This document shows positions 18,113 to 27,086 of a DNA stretch of 64,000 nt, one piece after another. Source of the DNA: Sporosarcina sp. FSL K6-2383. Lineage in GTDB: Bacteria > Bacillota > Bacilli > Bacillales_A > Planococcaceae. The position numbers were made by a program, and so were the translations under genes. The stretch lies in contig NZ_CP152017.1 of the NCBI RefSeq assembly GCF_038618305.1, positions 1,961,501 through 2,025,500 of the forward strand, given 5' to 3'. The notes under the pieces were generated by a model, which ran no database searches, was not told the DNA's origin, and worked only from the letters and a program-made list of their open reading frames with translations. How positions within the stretch are numbered: position 1 is the stretch's first letter; each line of letters begins with the position of its first letter.

Positions 18113-19291
18113 TTAAATCACTCCTTCAATAAGTTCTCTAGCCCCGTCCCCAATTGTCGCGGTATAAAAAGTTGCTTCGTAGCCTGTTTTTTGATGATAG
18201 ATAGTATTGACAGTGTTCTTAAAGTGTTCCACTTGCTCCTTTTCAACAATGGCAATTGCACAGCCACCAAATCCAGCACCTGTCATACGGGCCCCAATCA
18301 CGCCAGGTTGCTCCCATGCCGTATGAACGATTGTATCCAACTCAATACCTGTTACTTCATAATCTAGCTGAAGTGAAAGATGTGATTGATTCATCAATTG
18401 ACCAAAGGCGTCTATATGTCCTTGTTGTAACTGCTGCAGAGCTTCTAACGTCCGATGATTTTCATAGACTGCATGCTTTGCACGTTTTAGGTTTGTTTTA
18501 TTCTGAATTAAGTACATATGTTGTTTGAATTGTTCCTTTGTTAAATCACCTAGACTTTCAATTGAAAGTTCCCGTTGCAAGTCTGCTAATGCTTGTTCGC
18601 ATTGTGTCCGTCGTTCATTATATTTTGAAGTAGCTAAAGTACGTCGCTTATTCGTGTTAATAATCATAATCACATGGTCTTCCAATTGGATGGGCGCATA
18701 TTGATAATCTAATGTTTGACAATTTAATAGAATTGCATGGTCTTTTTTTCCTTTTCCAATTGCAAACTGATCCATAATGCCACTATTGACACCAATATAA
18801 TTATTTTCTACTTGCTGCCCAAGCTGAATCATCTTGACACGATCTATTTCTAGGTCAAATAATCCTTCCAACAAAACGCCAGTGACCATTTCAATTGAAG
18901 CGGAGGAGGACAACCCAGCACCATTGGGGATGTCTCCGAAAAATAAAATGTCCATCCCTGAAGAAATTATAAATCCGCTGTCACGCATGAACTTAATCAT
19001 CCCAATAGGGAAGTTCGCCCAGTCATGCGCTTCGTCATAAGCTAAATGGCTAAGATCACATTCAATAATTCCAGTATGCGTAAAATTTAGTGAGAAAAAG
19101 CGTAACTTTTGATCATCACGTTTGTGTGCAAGTGCATATGTACCAAATGAAATCGTGGCAGGGAAGACGTGGCCACCGTTATAATCTGTATGTTCACCAA
19201 TCAAATTAATGCGACCGGGTGCAAAAAATATACGTGGAATTTCAGTGCTGTCAAAAATAGTTTGAAACTCTTTCCGTAAATCCAGCTTCAA
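18113..19291 (-). CDS. galK: Galactokinase
   Basis: 392 residues. The GHMP kinase signature GRINLIGEHTDYNGG (about 27-41) binds galactose, GAGLSSSASIE (~120) is the ATP loop, and MTGAGFGGCAIA near the C terminus is motif 3. It makes galactose-1-phosphate from ATP and galactose. The start is TTG at 19291, nine nt after a very good RBS (GAGGAGGT). First gene of the gal operon, read from the minus-strand promoter at 19336-19364. Confidence 0.95.
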   Translation of the reverse strand: MKLDLRKEFQTIFDSTEIPRIFFAPGRINLIGEHTDYNGGHVFPATISFGTYALAHKRDDQKLRFFSLNFTHTGIIECDLSHLAYDEAHDWANFPIGMIKFMRDSGFIISSGMDILFFGDIPNGAGLSSSASIEMVTGVLLEGLFDLEIDRVKMIQLGQQVENNYIGVNSGIMDQFAIGKGKKDHAILLNCQTLDYQYAPIQLEDHVIMIINTNKRRTLATSKYNERRTQCEQALADLQRELSIESLGDLTKEQFKQHMYLIQNKTNLKRAKHAVYENHRTLEALQQLQQGHIDAFGQLMNQSHLSLQLDYEVTGIELDTIVHTAWEQPGVIGARMTGAGFGGCAIAIVEKEQVEHFKNTVNTIYHQKTGYEATFYTATIGDGARELIEGVI

Positions 19292-19329
19292 AGTTATACC
19301 TCCTCTTAAGTTAATAAATTAATTTAATT

Positions 19330-19364
19330 AAGTAGAGTATACGCTACTTTGAGTGAATATTCAA
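19330..19364 (-). promoter_or_regulatory. gal operon promoter with overlapping palindromic operator
   Basis: On the minus strand TTGAAT (19359-19364), a 17-nt spacer and TATACT (19336-19341) form a sigma-A promoter. The 20-bp palindrome AAGTAGAGTATACGCTACTT (19330-19349, one mismatched pair) is centred on the -10 box, as expected for a repressor site. No regulator gene of the gal operon is adjacent. Confidence 0.7.
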
Positions 19365-19672
19365 TACTGCTTAAATATGATAGTGGTTGCTTCCCAAATG
19401 GACTCATAAAGAAATATTTTCGTGCTAAGTTGAAATCAAACCATGTCTATGTAACTATGAATCAAGAAGAGTGTCCTTTGATGGTTAGCAATACATATAT
19501 CACAAGCCATTTTGGGCGGTGCCAAACAATTTGATCTTGATTTTGCTATATAGCAACTCCAAAACATGCTTTTCAGACTAGTTAAACTATGAGAGAAATT
19601 AGTATTCAGAGAATATTGGATGAATTCATAGGTTTATAGGATATAAATTAATAGAAAAAGCGTTAAAATCTA
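19365..19672. other. Intergenic stretch without a supported gene
   Basis: About 300 bp between the gal promoter and the cre-like box of the next operon. A 61-codon frame runs through it but has no RBS and covers the gal promoter, so it is not called. It must contain the promoter of the ABC operon at 19705, but no convincing -35/-10 pair was identified. Confidence 0.5.
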
Positions 19673-19686
19673 TTTAAGCGCTTACA
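19673..19686 (+). promoter_or_regulatory. cre-like box before the CUT1 operon
   Basis: Read on the minus strand, TGTAAGCGCTTAAA matches the cre consensus except at position 13. It contains the palindrome TAAGCGCTTA and lies only 19 bp before the start codon, where CcpA would block transcription rather than initiation. Confidence 0.55.
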
Positions 19687-19704
19687 TTAAGGAGGAGAAG
19701 TTTT

Positions 19705-20979
19705 GTGAAGAGAATTGGATTAATAATATTTGGGGTATTCATGGTGTTAAGTTTAGCAGCCTGTGGCAGTAATAAAGATTCCTCTACAGATGGTGTAATT
19801 GAATTGACGCTTTGGAATGATTGGACTGAAGATCGACCGGAAAATACAGTTTATAAAGAAATTATTGCTAAGTTTAATGAAGAACATAAGGACATTCGAA
19901 TTAAAGTAGAAAGTATTCCACATGATCAATATGAAACAAAACTAAGAACGCAAGCCGCAGGAAAACAACTTCCGGATATGATGCGGGTCTGGCCGGGGGC
20001 TCGAACTGCTCCGCTTGCGGAAGGTGGCGCATTACTTCCGCTTAATTCGATCATTGATCATTGGGATGGAGTAATTCCAGATTCTATATTACAGGATTAT
20101 GCTTTAGATGGAAATTACTACGCGATACCTTCTAATATTAGTGAAACGAGTTTGATTTACTATTTTAAAGATTTGTTACAAGAAGTTGGATATGATGAAT
20201 TCCCATCTACTTATGTAGAGTTGAAAAAGCTGATACAAGCACTAAACGACAAAGATATTACTCCAATTGCACTTGGTAACAAATCAATTTGGCCTTTGCA
20301 ATCCGTATATATTTCTACTATTGCTGATCGTCATACTGGGAGCAACTTTTTGAAAGAAGCATTAAATGGAACTGTATCTTTTGAAAATGAACAATTCATT
20401 AAGTCCCTATCTGTGATAGATGAATTGACTAAATTAAATGCATTCAATGAAGATATGAATACGATTGATGAAGCACAGTCAAGAAGTGAATTTATCAAAG
20501 GAGAAACGGCAATGCACTTTGCAGGATCATGGGCGCTTGGTCCAATTATTGGGAGTGTAGAAAACTTAGATAATATAGGAGTCGCTCCATTTCCCACATT
20601 CGAAGGTGGAGAGGGAGACGCTTCAAAAATATCAGGTGTCGCAGGTGGTGGAATTGCAGTTAATAGTAATTTAAGCGATGAAGAGCAAGAGGCAGCCTTT
20701 ACATTTTTGAAATACTACTATAGCGATGAGCTGTATCAGCAACTTGTAAAAGCAAATATTATTGTTCCGGCAGATGTGAAAATGGATGATAGTATACCTC
20801 AAGTTTTTCGTGATGCAAATAGCTATGCACAGGGTGGTTTGTCACCAGTGTATGATGCAACCCTGACACCAGAATTAACAGATATGATTAATAACGGGCT
20901 CCAATCAATTACATTAGGTGAAAAAACACCAGAGGAATTAGCTAAGGAAATGCAAAAAGAATGGGAGAAAAAGAAGTAG
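19705..20979 (+). CDS. Sugar ABC transporter substrate-binding lipoprotein (CUT1)
   Basis: 424 residues. The signal peptide ends in LAAC (Cys20 lipidated) and is followed by an SBP_bac_1 fold. ELTLWNDWTEDRPENTV and FKGETAMHFAGSWALG (IKGETAM pattern) are typical of oligosaccharide binders. GTG start at 19705 with GGAGGAG at 19691-19697. It supplies the two permeases that follow. Since the operon ends in a GH1 gene and a ROK kinase gene, a beta-glucoside ligand is likely. Confidence 0.92.
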   Translation: MKRIGLIIFGVFMVLSLAACGSNKDSSTDGVIELTLWNDWTEDRPENTVYKEIIAKFNEEHKDIRIKVESIPHDQYETKLRTQAAGKQLPDMMRVWPGARTAPLAEGGALLPLNSIIDHWDGVIPDSILQDYALDGNYYAIPSNISETSLIYYFKDLLQEVGYDEFPSTYVELKKLIQALNDKDITPIALGNKSIWPLQSVYISTIADRHTGSNFLKEALNGTVSFENEQFIKSLSVIDELTKLNAFNEDMNTIDEAQSRSEFIKGETAMHFAGSWALGPIIGSVENLDNIGVAPFPTFEGGEGDASKISGVAGGGIAVNSNLSDEEQEAAFTFLKYYYSDELYQQLVKANIIVPADVKMDDSIPQVFRDANSYAQGGLSPVYDATLTPELTDMINNGLQSITLGEKTPEELAKEMQKEWEKKK

Positions 20980-21000
20980 TAGTAATAAAGCGGAAATTGT

Positions 21001-21026
21001 ACAGGTCGCCATTTTCGGCGACCTGT
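21001..21026 (+). other. Intra-operon hairpin after the binding-protein gene
   Basis: ACAGGTCGCC pairs perfectly with GGCGACCTGT around a 6-nt loop; no T run follows. It likely stabilises the binding-protein message or partly attenuates the permease genes. Confidence 0.6.
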
Positions 21027-21046
21027 GAATTATAGGAGGCGAGACC

Positions 21047-21922
21047 TTGCACTTAACTAAGAAAAGTAAGGTAGCCATAATTATTGGATTGCTACCAGCT
21101 TTGGTACTTTATATTTTGTTTGCGATATTACCGATTATTCAATCCTTCTATTATTCTTTAATGGAATGGAATGGCATCTCTGATATGACATTTGTGGGGA
21201 TTGATAATTTTAAAAGGTTATTTCAAGAGCCCTTATTTTGGAGTTCGGTTAAGAATAACGTTTATGTAGTTACAGCATCTGTTTTAGGGCAAATTCCAAT
21301 AGCATTATTCATAGCACTTCTATTAAATAGAAAACTAAAAGGTGTTAGGATTTTTAGAACAATTGGCTTTTTGCCAGTTGTTTTGTCTACAGTTGTTATC
21401 TCATTAACTTGGAGTCTTATTTATAATTCCAAAAATGGAATGCTTAATGAATTATTAAGAACTGTTGGATTGGATGGATTGACTCAAAATTGGCTAGGCG
21501 ATACGAAATGGACCATGTTTGCAGTTCTAGTCACAATCATTTGGCAATTTATTGGGCTTTACTTAATTATATTCCTAGCTGCCTTACAAAATATCCCGGA
21601 GGAAGTATTAGAAGCTGCAAAAATGGATGGTGCTTCAGAATGGGTAACTACTTTTAAAATTACAATACCGATGATTTGGAGTACAATCATCGTTGCAGTG
21701 ATTTTATGTATATCAGGTAGTTTGAAAACATTCGATCTAATTTATGTAATGACAAATGGTGGTCCAGCACATTCTACAGAAGTTATGGCGTTATATATGT
21801 TTAATGAGACATTTAGTAAACTAAATTACGGATATGGTAGTGCTGTTTCTGTATTTATATTTTTCTTCAGTCTTATTTTAATATTTATCGTCACAAAAGT
21901 GTTTAAGGGTAAAATGATATAA
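21047..21922 (+). CDS. Sugar ABC transporter permease (MalF/UgpA-like)
   Basis: 291 residues and six predicted membrane helices. The EAA loop reads EAAKMDGASEWVTTFKITIP (about residues 186-205), the contact site for the ATPase. The start is TTG at 21047 with TAGGAGGCG upstream. No ATPase gene lies in this operon; CUT1 systems of Bacillales commonly share an MsmX-type ATPase encoded elsewhere. Confidence 0.92.
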   Translation: MHLTKKSKVAIIIGLLPALVLYILFAILPIIQSFYYSLMEWNGISDMTFVGIDNFKRLFQEPLFWSSVKNNVYVVTASVLGQIPIALFIALLLNRKLKGVRIFRTIGFLPVVLSTVVISLTWSLIYNSKNGMLNELLRTVGLDGLTQNWLGDTKWTMFAVLVTIIWQFIGLYLIIFLAALQNIPEEVLEAAKMDGASEWVTTFKITIPMIWSTIIVAVILCISGSLKTFDLIYVMTNGGPAHSTEVMALYMFNETFSKLNYGYGSAVSVFIFFFSLILIFIVTKVFKGKMI

Positions 21923-21938
21923 GGGGGGAGGAATTATA

Positions 21939-22817
21939 GTGGAAACAGTTGTAAAGTCCAAAAAAGATACAAGGACAAAGGATTTAACTAGTAAGAAAAA
22001 AAGCATAAAAAACACTATTATTTACACTATACTAGGTATATTTTCTTTAGTGAATGCTTATCCGATTGTTTGGATGGTCATTAACTCATTTAAGTCGGAA
22101 AGTGAGTTCGTTGTAAACCAATTCGGCTTTCCAAAGGTATTTGTTTTGGAAAATTACATAAATGCTTGGGATATTGCTAATTTAGGGGTTTTATTTAAAA
22201 ACAGTATCTTTATTTGCATTACCGCTACAGGCATAACTGTTTTACTAGGAGCATTAGCTTCCTATTTTTTATCTAGGTTTACTTTCAAAATGAATAAGTT
22301 TATTTATAGCTTCTTCATTTTTGGATTATTAATACCTATACATGCAACATTAGTACCTATGTTTATATTAATGAGAAATCTTGGTTTGCTTGATACTCCG
22401 ATAACATTGATATTTCCATATATCGCGTTTCATTTACCGATTACGATCTTTATTTTAACAAGCTTTATGAAGGCGTTTCCAAAGGATATAGAAGAATCAG
22501 CCATTATGGATGGTTGTGGGATATTTCGTGTATTCTGGTCAATCATACTGCCTATGTCTCGTCCAGCCTTAGCAACTGTCGTTATACTTAATTTTATTTA
22601 TAATTGGAATGAATTTTCATTTGCTTTAGTATTGATTAATGATCCTGAATTACAAACTTTGCCATTAGGATTAGCGAACTTTGCTGGTCAATTTACAACT
22701 AATTATGGAGCACAAATGGCAGGATTGACGATGTCGTTAGTTCCAATCGTTATTTTTTATTTACTTTTGGAAAAAGAAATCGTAAAAGGTATGACAGCAG
22801 GTGCTGTAAAAGGGTAA
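21939..22817 (+). CDS. Sugar ABC transporter permease (MalG/UgpE-like)
   Basis: 292 residues with a Lys-rich cytosolic N terminus and six membrane helices. The EAA loop is EESAIMDGCGIFRVFWSIILP. The C terminus ends KGMTAGAVKG as usual for the family. GTG start at 21939 after GGGGGGAGG. Partner of the preceding permease. Confidence 0.92.
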   Translation: METVVKSKKDTRTKDLTSKKKSIKNTIIYTILGIFSLVNAYPIVWMVINSFKSESEFVVNQFGFPKVFVLENYINAWDIANLGVLFKNSIFICITATGITVLLGALASYFLSRFTFKMNKFIYSFFIFGLLIPIHATLVPMFILMRNLGLLDTPITLIFPYIAFHLPITIFILTSFMKAFPKDIEESAIMDGCGIFRVFWSIILPMSRPALATVVILNFIYNWNEFSFALVLINDPELQTLPLGLANFAGQFTTNYGAQMAGLTMSLVPIVIFYLLLEKEIVKGMTAGAVKG

Positions 22818-22851
22818 GCTGAAGGGAGCAAATGGTAAAGGTTGATGTATA

Positions 22852-24594
22852 ATGTTGCAAAACTGGGGCTTGAAGAAGAAGTTTGTTGTACTTTTTTTAG
22901 TGTTAATAACACTACCAACCGTTTTATTTAGTTTATTTATTTATTATCAAACAACTATAGCTCTAAAAAACCAAGCGATAGAAGATATAGTGGAAAGACT
23001 TGATAAGAATGAGCAGCATATTACATCAATCATAACAGAACTTGAAAGTATGACTTCTTATATGATTTATGATGAAAGCTTTCGAACCTTTTTTAAGACA
23101 TCCCAAAAAGATTTGTCCCAGATTGAATATAAAAATGCAATCAAATCAATAAATGGTTATTTCACTTTCCAACTTATGTCTCGTGATTACATTTCTTCAG
23201 TTTCGTTAATGGGGAAAGACGGCAATATGATAACGGTAGGTGAGCCAATTACAGAAAAAGGGCAAATTTCGAATGAGACAGCTATTCAGGGGAAAGGAAT
23301 TCCAGTATGGAGTGACTCATACGAGGTTACTAGTGGCTGGGGTGGTCGAAAACATATCATTAGTTTGACTAGAGTTATTAATGATCTTCATCACATTAAC
23401 GAACCTATCGGAGGGGTAAGAATCCGCATAGACCAATCAATACTATTTAATGATATTAAAGCAAAACGCCCTCTACAACAAGGGAACTATTTTGTGCTGT
23501 CGACAAGAGGAGATGTTGTTCTTCATTACGATCAATCACTTGTTGGCAAGCAATATCCAAATGAAGAGCTGAAAGATTGGGTTATAAATGGTAAGGATTC
23601 AGCTTATAGTTATAAAAAAGATAAAAGTGGCTACCTTAGTGTTAAAAAGAAACTAGAAGGTACGAATTGGTTATCTGTAGCAGTTGTAGACGAGGGAGAA
23701 CTTGTAAAGGAACTTTATGCCGTTCGGGCTTCTATAAAAAATATGATAGTTCTACTTTTGGTATTAGGAATAATTGCTTTTATAGGTTTCTATCGATCCT
23801 ATATCAAGCGAATAACAGAATTGACAAGGCAAACAATGCAAGTTGAAAAGGGAAATTTTTTGGCTAGTGTGGATGTGAAAACTAGAGACGAAATTGGTAT
23901 ATTGGGAATGCAATTTAATAAAATGGTGAAAACAATACAAAAATCTATTGATATAGAATATAAACTGAAAATTAAACAAAAAGAATCTGAATTAAAAGCA
24001 CTTCAAAGTCAGATAAATCCACATTTTCTTTATAATACTTTAGATATGATTCGCTGGACAGCACGTTTGGAAAATGCGATGGAAACTGGAAATTTAATTG
24101 AAGGGCTTTCTAAAGTTTTTCGGATGAATCTAAATAACGGGAAAATGTGGATACCCTTGGAAAAAGAGATTGAATATATAAAAGCTTATCTTGAATTGCA
24201 AAAAAGTCGTTTAGGAGACCGTTTGGCTTTCAGTATATTCATAGATAATCAGGTTAAAGAAAAGTTTATTATGAAACAAATTATCCAACCGTTAGTAGAA
24301 AACTGTATTAAGCACGGCTTTAATAATTATTTTAAACAAGGGATTATCAACATTCGATGTTATCAAGTAGATAATCAATTGTGGATTGATGTAATTGATA
24401 ATGGCTGGGGATTCCAACCTACATCTGGTGAATCTACCGGATATGCTTTAAAAAACCTAAGGGATCGCTTAAATATTGCCTTTGGGGAAGAGTATAGTCT
24501 GATCTTACTAGAAACGAAAGAAGGGGCAGCATTTCGGCTAGTTCTTCCACTTCTTGATGGAGATAATTTAAAAGTACTCATAAAAGAGGATTAG
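22852..24594 (+). CDS. Sensor histidine kinase (YesM-type)
   Basis: 580 residues. A membrane segment (~9-30), an extracellular sensor domain (~31-290), a second membrane segment (~293-312), HAMP (~315-368), the His_kinase domain with SQINPHFLYNTLD (~388) and an ATPase domain with VENCIKHGF (~483). This architecture senses extracellular sugars and phosphorylates the response regulator encoded 11 nt downstream. The RBS is weak (AAAGG), so translation may depend on the upstream permease gene. Confidence 0.92.
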   Translation: MLQNWGLKKKFVVLFLVLITLPTVLFSLFIYYQTTIALKNQAIEDIVERLDKNEQHITSIITELESMTSYMIYDESFRTFFKTSQKDLSQIEYKNAIKSINGYFTFQLMSRDYISSVSLMGKDGNMITVGEPITEKGQISNETAIQGKGIPVWSDSYEVTSGWGGRKHIISLTRVINDLHHINEPIGGVRIRIDQSILFNDIKAKRPLQQGNYFVLSTRGDVVLHYDQSLVGKQYPNEELKDWVINGKDSAYSYKKDKSGYLSVKKKLEGTNWLSVAVVDEGELVKELYAVRASIKNMIVLLLVLGIIAFIGFYRSYIKRITELTRQTMQVEKGNFLASVDVKTRDEIGILGMQFNKMVKTIQKSIDIEYKLKIKQKESELKALQSQINPHFLYNTLDMIRWTARLENAMETGNLIEGLSKVFRMNLNNGKMWIPLEKEIEYIKAYLELQKSRLGDRLAFSIFIDNQVKEKFIMKQIIQPLVENCIKHGFNNYFKQGIINIRCYQVDNQLWIDVIDNGWGFQPTSGESTGYALKNLRDRLNIAFGEEYSLILLETKEGAAFRLVLPLLDGDNLKVLIKED

Positions 24595-24605
24595 GTGAAT
24601 AACCC

Positions 24606-25421
24606 ATGATATTCAAAATGCTAATTGTCGATGATGAGCCCATTATATGTCGCGGTTTAAGAGATACGATTCCATGGGAGAAATACAATATTGAAGTGGT
24701 TGATATTGCTCATGATGGTCAAGATGCGATTCTAAAAGTGCAAAATCATGGGAATGTCGATCTTGTTATCACTGATGTCAGGATGCCAAATATGGACGGT
24801 CTACAATTGGCTGCCTTTATTCATCAACATTACCCTACGATTCGAATGATAATGGTTAGTGGTTATGATGAATTCTCCTATGCTCAAAAAGCGATTCAAC
24901 TAGGTGTAAAGGACTACTTATTAAAGCCGGTTAACATAGAAGAGCTAGTGAGTAGAGTCGTTAAATTAACACAAGAAATAGGAAACGAGCAGAAATTAAC
25001 CGATATGATAAGTCATTTGGATCTAAAAGAGAATGTTATTATCGTTCATTCTTCCACGAGTATCGGTCAGTTAAATTTGAAAAATAATGATAAAACGGAC
25101 TGGTTGATTGGAAAAGCTGAAGAATATATAAAAGAATACTATAAATCCAATATTAGAGCACATGAAGTAGCCGATATTATAAATATTTCGCCGAATTACT
25201 TCAGTTCCCTATTCAATCAACAGACAGGTAAAAGTTTCAATGAGTATATAAATGATTTAAGAATAGAAGAAGCAAAAAAATTACTTAGTGAAACGCCATT
25301 TAAGGTGCATGAGATAGCAGAACTTGTTGGTTTCAAGGAGTATAAATACTTTGTTAAAGTGTTCAAAGAATTTACAAATCTGACACCGATGACATATCGA
25401 AAGCTAATGATGACAAAATAA
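24606..25421 (+). CDS. Response regulator with AraC-type DNA-binding domain (YesN-type)
   Basis: 271 residues. Receiver domain (1-~120) with acidic DDE near the start, phosphoacceptor Asp in VITDVRMPNMDG and Lys in YLLKPVN. The AraC double helix-turn-helix fills the last ~100 residues (AHEVADIINISPNYFSSLF and VHEIAELVGFKEYKYFVKVF). The linker is about 100 residues shorter than in many YesN proteins. Pairs with the adjacent kinase and probably activates the ABC/GH1 operon. Confidence 0.92.
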   Translation: MIFKMLIVDDEPIICRGLRDTIPWEKYNIEVVDIAHDGQDAILKVQNHGNVDLVITDVRMPNMDGLQLAAFIHQHYPTIRMIMVSGYDEFSYAQKAIQLGVKDYLLKPVNIEELVSRVVKLTQEIGNEQKLTDMISHLDLKENVIIVHSSTSIGQLNLKNNDKTDWLIGKAEEYIKEYYKSNIRAHEVADIINISPNYFSSLFNQQTGKSFNEYINDLRIEEAKKLLSETPFKVHEIAELVGFKEYKYFVKVFKEFTNLTPMTYRKLMMTK

Positions 25422-25488
25422 GAAGTTACGTGAATGAAAATATTTCAGTATAAAATTCACTCAAGACAAAATCGGGGGGAAAACAAAG

Positions 25489-26928
25489 ATGAGCACTATT
25501 ACAGTTAAGATACCAGAAGATTTTATGATTGGCGCAGCGCTATCGGCTTGGCAAACAGAAGGATGGTCAGGTAAAAAGGAATTTCAAGATTCATATATTG
25601 ACCTCTGGTACAAAAACAATAAACATGTCTGGCATGAAGGATATGGTCCGGCAGTTGCCACAGATTTTCGTAATCGTTACAAAGAAGATATAGGGTATAT
25701 GAAAGAAATTGGGCTTACACATTTTAGAACGTCGATTAATTGGTCCCGTTTTTTAGTCGATTATGAAAATGCAGAAGTCGATGAAGAATACGCGAGTTAC
25801 ATCGATAACGTTATCGATGAACTAATTGCTAGTGGCGTTGAGCCAATGATTTGCTTGGAACACTATGAAACTCCAGGAGTTTTATTTGAGAGCTATGGTG
25901 GTTGGGGATCTAAACATGTTGTGGAGTTATTTGTTAAATATGCAGAAAAAGTTTTTGAGCGCTATGGAGACCGTGTGAAGCATTGGTTTACATTTAATGA
26001 GCCAGTAGTTGTTCAAACTCGTGTATATTTAGACGCCATCCGTTGGCCATTTGAACAAAATACTAAAAAGTGGATGCAGTGGAACTACAACAAAGGATTA
26101 GCCACTGCTAAAGTAGTTAAACTATTTAAGGAAATGGGTTTAAAGGAAAAGACCGGATCTAAAATAGGAGTTATTTTAAACCCCGAGGTCACATATGCCC
26201 GTTCATCAGCAGAACATGATCAAAAGGCGGCAAGAATTCATGACTTGTTTTTCAATCGAGTATTCTTGGATCCAGCTATCAAAGGAGAGTACCCTGAAGA
26301 GTTGTTTGAGCTAATGGAAAAGCATGATATTACATTTGATTCTACTGAAGAAGAATTGGAACTGATAAAGGGGAATACTGTAGACTATGTTGGGATAAAT
26401 CTTTATTTTCCAGCCCGTGTAAAGTCTCGTTCTTCATCTTGGAATGAAGATACGCCGTTTCATCCTGAATATTACTATGACAAGTTCGATCTTCCAGGTA
26501 GAAAAATGAATCCATTTCGTGGATGGGAAATATATCCGAAAATTATGTTTGATATGGGCATGCGAATGAAAGAAGAATACGGTAATATCGAATGGTTTAT
26601 CGCCGAAAATGGTATGGGTGTGGAAGATGAATATAAGTACAAAAACAAAGAAAATGTGATTCAAGATGATTATAGAATTGAATTTATCAGTGACCATTTG
26701 AAGTGGTTATTGAAATCAATTGAAGCTGGATCAAATTGTATTGGCTACATGCTTTGGGCTTTTTCAGATAATGTTTCACCAATGAATGCATTTAAAAACA
26801 GGTATGGATTAGTTGAGATTGATTTGGAGAATAATAGGAATCGTGCCATGAAAAAATCTGCTTACTGGTATAAGCAACTAATAGAAACGGAACAGTTTGA
26901 GGCTGTAGATGATAATTTCATCAAATGA
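25489..26928 (+). CDS. GH1 family beta-glycosidase, probably phospho-beta-glucosidase type
   Basis: 479 residues. Acid/base Glu in WFTFNEP (~168) and nucleophile in FIAENGMGVED (~372). The aglycone-side segment DNVSPMNAFKNRYG has Ser in place of the Glu of true beta-glucosidases, as in 6-phospho-glycosidases and in the GH1 gene at 10877. It belongs to an ABC, not a PTS, operon; the ROK kinase gene just downstream could supply the phosphorylated substrate. RBS CGGGGGGA before ATG 25489. The preference between phosphorylated and free substrate is inference. Confidence 0.88.
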   Translation: MSTITVKIPEDFMIGAALSAWQTEGWSGKKEFQDSYIDLWYKNNKHVWHEGYGPAVATDFRNRYKEDIGYMKEIGLTHFRTSINWSRFLVDYENAEVDEEYASYIDNVIDELIASGVEPMICLEHYETPGVLFESYGGWGSKHVVELFVKYAEKVFERYGDRVKHWFTFNEPVVVQTRVYLDAIRWPFEQNTKKWMQWNYNKGLATAKVVKLFKEMGLKEKTGSKIGVILNPEVTYARSSAEHDQKAARIHDLFFNRVFLDPAIKGEYPEELFELMEKHDITFDSTEEELELIKGNTVDYVGINLYFPARVKSRSSSWNEDTPFHPEYYYDKFDLPGRKMNPFRGWEIYPKIMFDMGMRMKEEYGNIEWFIAENGMGVEDEYKYKNKENVIQDDYRIEFISDHLKWLLKSIEAGSNCIGYMLWAFSDNVSPMNAFKNRYGLVEIDLENNRNRAMKKSAYWYKQLIETEQFEAVDDNFIK

Positions 26929-26982
26929 TTTTCAAAGTATGAATGGCATTTCTAACTATTTAATGATTAATAAAAGAGCAAG

Positions 26983-27034
26983 ATATAAAAATATTTCGTT
27001 GTCATCTCGAAGAGGCAACGAAATATTTTTATAT
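26983..27034. terminator. Strong hairpin, terminator-like in both directions
   Basis: A 19-bp perfect stem (26983-27001 with 27016-27034) with A/T outer pairs. It would reduce transcription into the kinase gene that follows. Confidence 0.75.
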
Positions 27035-27086
27035 TAGTATCGTTTGCCATGTATAACTAATAAATAAAAATGTGGAGGATAAAACA

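Noticed and set aside
19349..19534. 61-codon frame between galK and the CUT1 operon
   Set aside because: No RBS, odd composition, and it covers the gal promoter and operator.
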